6,125 bases of DNA from an uncultured Asticcacaulis sp. (GTDB taxonomy: Bacteria; Pseudomonadota; Alphaproteobacteria; Caulobacterales; Caulobacteraceae), in NCBI GenBank assembly GCA_946482045.1, contig CAMLPZ010000259.1, positions 1 through 6,125 on the forward strand, given 5' to 3'. Numbering within the stretch: the first letter of the stretch is position 1; each line of letters begins with the position of its first letter. The translations under genes were made by a program, and so were the position numbers. Shown here piece after piece: positions 1 through 5,372 of this stretch. Below the pieces are notes generated by a model. The model had not been told where the DNA came from. It saw nothing but the letters and a program-made list of their open reading frames with translations, and made no database searches.

Positions 1-2
1 CT

Positions 3-20
3 GTCATAATTGGTCATAAT
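3..20. repeat. Direct repeat GTCATAAT x2
   Basis: GTCATAAT occurs at 3-10 and again at 13-20, separated by TG, so the copies have a 10-base period, about one helical turn. Such spacing is typical of tandem regulator half-sites, but two copies at a window edge could also be chance. The repeat may continue to the left of the window. Confidence 0.45.
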
Positions 21-31
21 GGCGTCGCGGT

Positions 32-49
32 GCGGTCGCACTTGACCGC
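32..49. repeat. Inverted repeat GCGGTC-N6-GACCGC
   Basis: Perfect 6-bp arms (32-37 and 44-49) flank a 6-base centre. It could be an operator or a small RNA hairpin. It is not followed by a T-run, so it does not look like an intrinsic terminator of a gene to the left. Confidence 0.4.
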
Positions 50-145
50 TAGAGTGATATTCCGAAAAGTGTTAAGCGGTTTTCGGTTAAATATCGCTCC
101 ATATAAAAAGCGACGGCTATCTGACAAAAACGTTCGATTGCGGGG

Positions 146-168
146 GGATAGCCGCAGGTTTGCTATCC
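146..168 (+). promoter_or_regulatory. Stem-loop in mreC 5' leader
   Basis: GGATAGC (146-152) and GCTATCC (162-168) form a perfect 7-bp stem with a 9-base loop, ending 41 bases before the mreC start codon. No T-run follows, so it is not a standard terminator. It could shape the leader RNA or be an operator dyad. Function is not known. Confidence 0.4.
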
Positions 169-195
169 GAACAGTTCCGGTTCTGGCAAGGAACC
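169..195 (+). promoter_or_regulatory. GAAC/GTTC half-site cluster beside mreC RBS
   Basis: GAAC-A-GTTC at 169-177 is a short palindrome, and GGTTC (179-183) pairs with GAACC (191-195) across 7 bases. The second dyad ends directly before the Shine-Dalgarno sequence. An RNA hairpin here could influence ribosome access to mreC, or the half-sites could bind a protein. The alphaproteobacterial LexA box is a direct GTTC-N7-GTTC; here the N7-spaced pair is inverted, so a LexA assignment is not supported. Confidence 0.3.
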
Positions 196-202
196 AAGGA
201 AG
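196..202 (+). promoter_or_regulatory. Ribosome binding site of mreC
   Basis: AAGGAAG lies 7 bases before the GTG at 210. An in-frame TAA at 207-209 directly precedes this GTG, so it is the first possible start in the frame; together these decide the start in spite of the non-ATG codon. Confidence 0.75.
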
Positions 203-209
203 TACTTAA

Positions 210-1388
210 GTGGCTTACGGGGACAACAAGCACTTCGAGCATCTCAAACTGCCCGTGACCTGGGCGGTCATGGCCATCGTTGTCGGCGTCTGCATCTTCG
301 CGGCCCTGATGTTGCTAGGGGACCGGCGCGAAGAGGTCGAAGCCGGCACCTATGGCGACCGTTGGGCCTTCGACAGCGCCGCCAAACCGGTCAACGGCGC
401 GTTGGTGGCACCTGTCCACGTCGTCGGCACAGGCACCAGCTGGCTCGACGACTACCTGTTCGCCGCCAGCGAAAACCGTACCCTGAAAAAGCAGGTCGCT
501 GAGTTGCGCCAGTATCGCGACGCTTACTTTGTGCTCAAGGATGTCAACGAGCGCTATGAGAAGCTGCTCAACCTGCGCACCGAACCGGCGGTCGAAGCCG
601 TCACGGCGCGGTCGGTATCCGTCACGCGCGGGCCATTCAACAACAACCGCCTGATCGATGCCGGGGCCAGCCGCAAGATTACTTTTGGTAATCCTGTCAT
701 CACCGACCAGGGCCTGGTCGGCCGCATTGTCGGCGTCAGCCCGAACGTGTCGCGCGTGCTGATGGTCACCGACGTCACCAGCCACGTGCCGATCATGGTC
801 ATGCGCACCGATGCGCGCGCCATGATGAAGGGCGACGGCGGCTGCTGTCCCAAGCTGGAGTTTATCCGCGGCAAGAACGTCATCAAGAAGGGCGACCAGA
901 TCCTGACTTCCGGCGACGGCGGCATCTTCCCGCGCGGCCTGCCCGTCGGTGAGGCTGACCAAGGCGTCGATGGCGTCTGGCGTGTCCGCCTCTATGCCGA
1001 CCGCGCCCCGATCGACTTCGTCAAGGTGTTGTTGTTCCAGGATTTCTCACGGCTTCCTGATGCCGATCAGCTGCTGAAGACGCCGCCGGTCTCAGACTTG
1101 CTGCCACCGCCGGCGCTTCCGGCCGTTAATCCCGCCGCTGCCGCTTCGTCATCGACCAGCGCCAGCGCGGTCGTCAGTTCCGCCGCACCGGCATCGGCCG
1201 CAGCCGCATCATCCGTTTCGGCCACGGCGCGTCCAGCGCCGGCCAGGCCCAGACCCCAGCCACGCCCTGCCACATCTGCGTCCGCCTCATCGTCGTCGGC
1301 GCCAGAGCTGCGGCCGTTTACGCCCCAGCCTGCAACGCCCCAGCCGGCTACGTCCCAGCCTTCAACCCCGACTGGGGGCGCCAACTGA
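210..1388 (+). CDS. mreC: Rod shape-determining protein MreC
   Basis: MreC is the bitopic inner-membrane scaffold of the elongasome; its periplasmic part binds and activates PBP2 and links it to MreD, RodA and MreB filaments. The 392-aa product has a short cytoplasmic N-terminus, one membrane helix at about residues 16-37, a predicted coiled coil at about 84-122 (heptad-rich, charged), and the MreC beta-domain at about 128-285. That domain shows family-typical stretches such as ITDQGLVGRI (164-173), VLMVTD (183-188), GDQILTSG (228-235) and FPRGLPVG (240-247). Residues from about 292 to the end are a Pro/Ala/Ser-rich, probably disordered periplasmic tail with a 5-residue repeat near the end; this makes the protein longer than many MreC proteins. 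Start is GTG with a good RBS and an in-frame stop just upstream. The stop codon shares one base with the mreD start. First visible gene of the rod operon. Confidence 0.96.
   Translation: MAYGDNKHFEHLKLPVTWAVMAIVVGVCIFAALMLLGDRREEVEAGTYGDRWAFDSAAKPVNGALVAPVHVVGTGTSWLDDYLFAASENRTLKKQVAELRQYRDAYFVLKDVNERYEKLLNLRTEPAVEAVTARSVSVTRGPFNNNRLIDAGASRKITFGNPVITDQGLVGRIVGVSPNVSRVLMVTDVTSHVPIMVMRTDARAMMKGDGGCCPKLEFIRGKNVIKKGDQILTSGDGGIFPRGLPVGEADQGVDGVWRVRLYADRAPIDFVKVLLFQDFSRLPDADQLLKTPPVSDLLPPPALPAVNPAAAASSSTSASAVVSSAAPASAAAASSVSATARPAPARPRPQPRPATSASASSSSAPELRPFTPQPATPQPATSQPSTPTGGAN
1320..1364 (+). repeat. 15-bp tandem repeat in the mreC tail
   Basis: Three in-frame 15-base units at 1320-1334, 1335-1349 and 1350-1364 encode TPQPA, TPQPA and TSQPS (residues 371-385), followed by a partial TP. 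Units differ by a few bases, mostly in the last codon. Copy number could vary by replication slippage without changing frame. Confidence 0.85.
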
Positions 1389-1969
1389 TGAAAGCGCCGC
1401 TTGACCGGGGTTTGTTCAGGCAGCGCCCCAAGAAGGCGATTACCCGCAACCTGCGCGGCGCCATCGCCTCGCGCGTTATCGGGCCGTGGGAATGGCTGTT
1501 CATGCCGGCCCTCGTGGCTGTTGCCGTAACGGTGGTCCTGGCGACTCCGATCCGCATCTTCGGCCTGCACCTGCCCGAACCCGTCATGCCACTGGTTCTG
1601 GCCTTCGTCTGGCCCCTGGTCCGCCCGTCTTACCTGGCGCCGCTGGTGCTGGCGGCGCTTGGCCTGTTTCTCGACGTCTACTGGTCGGCGCCGCTCGGCT
1701 TCTACACGCTGACGCTGATGATTGTTTACGGGGTACTGGTCACGGTACGCAGCTACGTCGCCGGCCAGGACTGGCGTGTCGTCTTCGGCATCTATGTCGC
1801 GACCGAGATCGTGTTTTTCGGCATGGGCGTTACCCTGATCGCGCTGGACACTGGCTCGATCGTTCGCCTGGTCGGCGTCTTCGAGCAACTGATCGCCACG
1901 ACCCTGCTGTTCCCGGTCGTGCCCTATATGCTGGATAAATACGTCCATGCAGATGTGCGGTTTGGATAA
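1388..1969 (+). CDS. mreD: Rod shape-determining protein MreD
   Basis: MreD is a small polytopic inner-membrane protein of the elongasome that associates with MreC and modulates the MreC-PBP2 interaction. The 193-aa product has a basic cytoplasmic N-terminus of about 33 residues, then roughly six hydrophobic segments (about 36-54, 64-79, 82-97, 102-120, 129-152, 161-181). The stretch GLFLDVYWSAPLGFYTL (92-108) matches the family pattern of a Gly-x-x-x-Asp followed by a Pro-Leu-Gly in the membrane. The N-terminal extension before the first helix is somewhat long, as is common in alphaproteobacteria. The start ATG overlaps the mreC stop as TGATG; only a weak G-run (1374-1378) precedes it, so translation probably depends on coupling to mreC. 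Its stop overlaps the next start as TAATG. Assignment rests on topology, motif and position, since MreD sequences diverge strongly. Confidence 0.93.
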   Translation: MKAPLDRGLFRQRPKKAITRNLRGAIASRVIGPWEWLFMPALVAVAVTVVLATPIRIFGLHLPEPVMPLVLAFVWPLVRPSYLAPLVLAALGLFLDVYWSAPLGFYTLTLMIVYGVLVTVRSYVAGQDWRVVFGIYVATEIVFFGMGVTLIALDTGSIVRLVGVFEQLIATTLLFPVVPYMLDKYVHADVRFG

Positions 1970-3963
1970 TGGCAGAGCCGTCGATCGTCTTCACTGATGT
2001 CAATGAACGCCAGGGGGCGTTTCACCGCCGCATCTTCGTGCTGGGCGGCGTGGTCGCGTTTGGCTTGTTCGCTCTGACGGGGCGCCTTGCGCATCTCCAG
2101 GTTCTGCAAGGCGGCAAGTATCAGAAGCTTTCAGCGGCCAACCAGTACAATTTCCGCCTGATTCCGCCGCCGCGCGGCGACATTCTCGATCGGAACGGCA
2201 AGGTCATCGCCGGTAATCGTCCGTCCTTCCGTGTGATGATCGAGAGCAACGAAGTCAAGAATATCGACGACACGCTTAACGAGGTCTCCTACATACTTCC
2301 GCAGGCGGTGACGAACCGCAGGCGTATCCTGCGCGATCTCAACCAGAACCAGCGCTTCGTGCCGACCATCATTGCGTCGGACCTGAACTGGGAGGACTTC
2401 TCGCGCGTCAGCCTCTACGCCAACGATATCCCAGGCGTCGTTGCCGATATGGACCAGCTTCGCGTCTACCACTACGGCGGCGCCTTCAGCCATGTCGTGG
2501 GATATGTGTCCAAGATCAATGCCAAGGATCTTGAACGCGAAAAGGCCCGACCCGACTACACCGAGGAAGAGGACAAGCTGCTGCGCCACCCCTCCTTCCG
2601 GATCGGCAAGACGGGGATCGAACGCTCCTATGACGCGCAATTGCGCGGTACCGCCGGCGGCCGCAAGGTCGAGGTCGATGCCGAGGGCCAGGTCGTGGCC
2701 GAAGATCCGCAAGGCATGATCCCGCCCAAGCCGGGCGCCGACATCACCCTGACGCTCGATGCCGACATCCAGATGCGTGCTCTTGAGGTTTTCGGCGAGG
2801 ACTCGGGTTCGGCGGTCATGATGAACGTCAATACCGGCGAAGTCCTGTGCATGACATCCACGCCGGCCTTCGACCCGAACCTTTTTGTCTCGGGCATCCC
2901 GACCGACGCCTATCGCCTGCTGGCTGATTATGAGCGGTTGCCGCTGCTCGACAAGGCCGTCGGATCGACCTATGCGCCGGGCTCAACCTTCAAGATGACC
3001 ACGGCCCTGGCCCTGCTCGATGCCGGCATCAATCCGGCCGAGCGTGTCCATTGCAGCGGCGCCTTCTATTTCGGCCGCCGCTTCGGCTGCTGGAAGCCTG
3101 GCGGCCACGGCTCGGTCGATATGGTCGGCGCCATCAAGCATTCGTGCGACGTCTATTTCTATTCCATGTGTAACCGCGCCGGCATCGATCGCATTGCCCG
3201 CACCGGCCGCAAGCTGGGCATGGAGCACATCTACCCAGACCTCGGCATCGAAGGGCAGAAAAAGGGCCTGCTGCCGGATCAGGAATATGTCCGCAAGTAC
3301 CGTAAACGCGATCCCGTCTGGCATCCTGGCGAGACCCTGTCAGCGGCCATAGGCCAGGGGATGACCCTTGTGTCGCCTATCCAATTGGCGACCTATACCG
3401 CGCGCATCGCCAACGGCAAGAAGGCGGTCGAGCCCTATCTCGTCAACAAGATCGGTGGCGATCTCGAAGACCACATGTCGAAGTTCAAGACAATCGACAT
3501 TCCCGAAGCGCACCTCGCCATCATCCGCGAGGGCATGAACCGGGTTTCGAACGATGCGGACGGCACGGCCTACCGCCAGTCGCAGCTCGATCTGGGACCG
3601 AACATCCATATGGCCGGCAAGACCGGTACCGCCCAGGTGCGCGGCTACGACAAGACCGGTATCCGCAAGGCCAACGAATGGAAGTACAAGGACCATGGCC
3701 TGTTCGTCTGCTATGCGCCTGTTGACCAGCCGAAATACGCACTGGCCGTCGTCGTCCAGCACGGCGTCGCCGGTGGCCGGTTCGCGGCGCCCAAGGCGCG
3801 TGAAATCATGCGCCTGGCCCTGATCAAGGACCCGGAAATCCGCAAGCGCATCACCGGGCCGGTCAATACCGCCATCGATACCGGCAAGCTGAACGCCGAC
3901 GCGTCTGCCTCGGTCAGCGCCGAAGTGGATGTGCCCGTCGATCCCGGCGCCAGAGCGGATTAG
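1969..3963 (+). CDS. mrdA: Penicillin-binding protein 2, elongation transpeptidase
   Basis: Class B PBP that cross-links peptide stems of new side-wall peptidoglycan with RodA; target of mecillinam-type beta-lactams in the family. The 664-aa product has a cytoplasmic N-terminus, one membrane anchor at about 21-40, a dimerisation/pedestal region starting with PPPRGDILDRNG (66-77) and reaching about residue 250, and a transpeptidase domain from about 255 to 622. Catalytic motifs are all present: STFK with nucleophile Ser339 and Lys342, the second motif as Ser392-Cys-Asp394 (Asp in place of the more usual Asn, a form seen in PBP2 proteins), and KTGT at 551-554. Cys362 and Cys374 lie in the CSG...FGCWK...GGHG segment characteristic of PBP2. 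The last 35 or so residues are an Ala/Asp/Val-rich tail of no evident function. The start shares one base with the mreD stop (TAATG) and has no clear RBS, which points to coupled translation. Confidence 0.97.
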   Translation: MAEPSIVFTDVNERQGAFHRRIFVLGGVVAFGLFALTGRLAHLQVLQGGKYQKLSAANQYNFRLIPPPRGDILDRNGKVIAGNRPSFRVMIESNEVKNIDDTLNEVSYILPQAVTNRRRILRDLNQNQRFVPTIIASDLNWEDFSRVSLYANDIPGVVADMDQLRVYHYGGAFSHVVGYVSKINAKDLEREKARPDYTEEEDKLLRHPSFRIGKTGIERSYDAQLRGTAGGRKVEVDAEGQVVAEDPQGMIPPKPGADITLTLDADIQMRALEVFGEDSGSAVMMNVNTGEVLCMTSTPAFDPNLFVSGIPTDAYRLLADYERLPLLDKAVGSTYAPGSTFKMTTALALLDAGINPAERVHCSGAFYFGRRFGCWKPGGHGSVDMVGAIKHSCDVYFYSMCNRAGIDRIARTGRKLGMEHIYPDLGIEGQKKGLLPDQEYVRKYRKRDPVWHPGETLSAAIGQGMTLVSPIQLATYTARIANGKKAVEPYLVNKIGGDLEDHMSKFKTIDIPEAHLAIIREGMNRVSNDADGTAYRQSQLDLGPNIHMAGKTGTAQVRGYDKTGIRKANEWKYKDHGLFVCYAPVDQPKYALAVVVQHGVAGGRFAAPKAREIMRLALIKDPEIRKRITGPVNTAIDTGKLNADASASVSAEVDVPVDPGARAD

Positions 3964-3968
3964 GAGAG
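3962..3968 (+). promoter_or_regulatory. Ribosome binding site of rodA
   Basis: AGGAGAG overlaps the mrdA stop codon (TAG, 3961-3963) and lies 4 bases before the rodA ATG at 3973 (6 bases if GGAG is taken as the core). Unlike mreD and mrdA, rodA thus has its own clear ribosome binding site. Confidence 0.7.
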
Positions 3969-3972
3969 AACA

Positions 3973-5136
3973 ATGGTCGATTCAGCCCTTTCCCGTCCTG
4001 GTCAGCGTGAGCGTTATGACTCCAAGATCACGCAGATCAACTGGGTCTTCGTCATCTGCCTGATCGCGCTCGCCAGCATCGGAATGCTGTTGCAGTACAG
4101 CGCCGGCGGGATGAGCTGGCAACCCTGGGCCTATAAACAGCTGATCGTCTTCTGTACCTGCCTGGTGCTGACGCTTTGCCTGGCGCTGGTGGACCTCCGC
4201 GTGTGGCTGTGGATATGCTACCCGTTCTACACCATATCCCTGCTGCTCCTGGTTGCCGTGGAACTGATCGGCGACGTCCGGATGGGCGCGCAGCGCTGGC
4301 TGGAAATCGGCAGCTTCAGCTTTCAGCCATCGGAGTTCATGAAGCTGGCGATCGTGCTGGGATTGGCGCGCTTCTATCACGAAGCCTCGGCCAAGGACGC
4401 CAACCTGTCCTGGAAGCTGATCATTCCGGCGCTGATGATCGCTGTCCCGACCGGGCTGGTCATGCACCAGCCGGACCTCGGCACCGCGCTCCTGATTGCA
4501 TTTACCGGCGCGGCCGTCATGATTTTGGCGGGGCTCAATTGGAAGATCATCGCGGCGGCCGCGGCGGGTGCGGTGGTGATGGTGCCGATCGCCTTCCAAT
4601 ATATCCTCCACGACTATCAGCGGAACCGCATCCTGACCTTTCTAAACCCCGAAGCCGATCCCTCCGGCACCGGGTATCACATCCTCCAGTCCAAGATCGC
4701 CATGGGTTCCGGCGGCCTGCTCGGCAAGGGACTAGGGCTGGGGTCACAGTCGCAGCTGAACTTCCTGCCGGAAAAGCACACCGACTTCATCATGGCGGGT
4801 GTGTGTGAGGAACTGGGGTTTGCGGGCGGATTTGCGGTCTTTGCCCTCGCCGGCGCATTGATTTTCATGGCGCTGCGCATGGCGTCAGTATCGCATTCGC
4901 ACTTCGGCCGCCTGGCGGCTGCCGGCACGACGGCAACCTTTGCATTGTATGTCCTGATCAACGGAGCCATGGTGATGGGCCTGGCGCCGGTCGTGGGTAT
5001 CCCCATGGCGCTCGTGTCCTACGGCGGTTCCGTCATGCTGACGGTCATGGCCGGTTTCGGCCTGATCCTCGGCGTGCGGGTGCATCGTTATCAGGAACTG
5101 CCCCGGCAGCAGTCCATTTTCGCCCGCTTCGAATAG
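3973..5136 (+). CDS. rodA: SEDS peptidoglycan glycosyltransferase RodA
   Basis: RodA polymerises lipid II into glycan strands for side-wall growth and works as a complex with PBP2, encoded immediately upstream with a 9-base gap. The 387-aa product is polytopic (about ten hydrophobic segments between residues 24 and 368), of normal length for the family. Family signatures are visible: RMGAQRWLEIG (103-113) followed by FQPSEFMKL (117-125), PDLGTALL (167-174), the large extracellular loop with RNRILTFLNP (217-226), GTGYHILQSKIAMGSGGLLG (232-251), and FLPEKHTDFIMA (264-275), whose Asp271 corresponds to the essential catalytic Asp of SEDS enzymes. PVVGIPMALVSYGGS (339-353) near the C-terminus is the second typical SEDS signature. 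Its place beside mrdA and mreCD marks it as RodA rather than the division paralogue FtsW. It is probably the last gene of the unit, since the next gene is convergent. Confidence 0.97.
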   Translation: MVDSALSRPGQRERYDSKITQINWVFVICLIALASIGMLLQYSAGGMSWQPWAYKQLIVFCTCLVLTLCLALVDLRVWLWICYPFYTISLLLLVAVELIGDVRMGAQRWLEIGSFSFQPSEFMKLAIVLGLARFYHEASAKDANLSWKLIIPALMIAVPTGLVMHQPDLGTALLIAFTGAAVMILAGLNWKIIAAAAAGAVVMVPIAFQYILHDYQRNRILTFLNPEADPSGTGYHILQSKIAMGSGGLLGKGLGLGSQSQLNFLPEKHTDFIMAGVCEELGFAGGFAVFALAGALIFMALRMASVSHSHFGRLAAAGTTATFALYVLINGAMVMGLAPVVGIPMALVSYGGSVMLTVMAGFGLILGVRVHRYQELPRQQSIFARFE

Positions 5137-5178
5137 GGAAATCCGCATCCTTGGGCGGTTGCGTCGCAGTCGTCGCTT

Positions 5179-5198
5179 GCAGGTACTAATGTACCTGC
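5179..5198. repeat. Perfect stem-loop GCAGGTAC-TAAT-GTACCTGC
   Basis: Eight-base arms (5179-5186, 5191-5198) pair perfectly around a 4-base TAAT loop; two U-G pairs could extend the RNA stem. It begins 42 bases after the rodA stop. No T-run follows in either direction. It could be a 3'-end stabilising hairpin, part of a factor-dependent terminator or a protein-binding dyad. Confidence 0.6.
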
Positions 5199-5201
5199 GG
5201 C

Positions 5202-5215
5202 GCTAGCCGGCTAGC
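5202..5215. repeat. Perfect 14-bp palindrome
   Basis: GCTAGCCGGCTAGC is identical to its reverse complement and lies three bases after the preceding stem-loop. As RNA it would form a 5-bp stem with a CCGG loop; as DNA it is a fully symmetric potential binding site. Its role is unknown. Confidence 0.6.
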
Positions 5216-5372
5216 ACTCGCCTCAAGGCTCCGAATTTCCGGCCAGGTACAGGCGGCGCTCAGCTCCTGCGGTCTCATCCAATTTGAAGGGTTTTATGGC
5301 CCGGAGCGCGCTGTAGTTAATCTCGACACTTGTGCGGTGCCAGCGGAGCGAGTGGTGGGGCCTTGGGCTCGG

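Larger units (their letters stand above)
1..209. other. Non-coding leader upstream of mreC
   Basis: No gene ending or starting here is recognisable: two of the three + frames close within the first 18 bases, and the third stays open but gives no protein I recognise (no MreB C-terminus). The stretch is more AT-rich than the genes. It contains a direct repeat (3-20), a dyad (32-49), an AT-rich patch with TATAAA at 102-107 that could be a -10 element but has no good -35, a stem-loop (146-168), a cluster of GAAC/GTTC half-sites (169-195) and the mreC ribosome binding site. mreB usually precedes mreC, so this is probably the mreB-mreC spacer, but mreB itself is outside the window. A promoter here is plausible but unproven. 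Confidence 0.6.
5137..5372. other. Convergent intergenic region between rodA and hydrolase gene
   Basis: These 236 bases separate two genes that end toward each other. No credible ORF, tRNA or known RNA is seen. The region contains a stem-loop (5179-5198), a palindrome (5202-5215) and a partly repeated element GTAC-N3-CGGCGCT at 5191-5204 and 5247-5260. No hairpin followed by a T-run is present on either strand, so no standard intrinsic terminator can be assigned to either gene. Confidence 0.6.

Noticed and set aside
72..90. Possible CtrA site, two TTAA half-sites
   Set aside because: The half-sites at 72-75 and 87-90 are 11 bases apart, whereas the known CtrA site is TTAA-N7-TTAA.
80..107. 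Possible sigma-70-type promoter with TATAAA at 102-107
   Set aside because: The -10-like hexamer is good, but the -35 position (about 80-85, TTTTCG) matches poorly; too weak to annotate without a mapped transcription start.
169..195. LexA/SOS box
   Set aside because: GTTC and GAAC half-sites are present, but the 7-base spaced pair is inverted and the two direct GTTC copies are only 2 bases apart, unlike the alphaproteobacterial GTTC-N7-GTTC box.
315..962. Open frame of 215 codons on the - strand inside mreC
   Set aside because: Antisense to the conserved MreC domain; no recognisable motif and no ribosome binding site that would favour it.
1067..1948. Long open frame of 293 codons on the - strand across the mreC tail and mreD
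   Set aside because: It is antisense to two well-recognised genes. Its composition (Gln/Arg/Asp/Ala-rich) is what GC-rich codon bias produces on the opposite strand, and I recognise no domain in it.
5143..5158. CCGC/GCGG hairpin as rodA terminator
   Set aside because: The stem is only 4 bp and is followed by just two T residues; not convincing as an intrinsic terminator.
5296..5316. Tiny ORF of 6 codons with an upstream GAAGGG
   Set aside because: Too short to support as a gene, and no regulatory context is visible for a leader peptide because the next gene is on the other strand.
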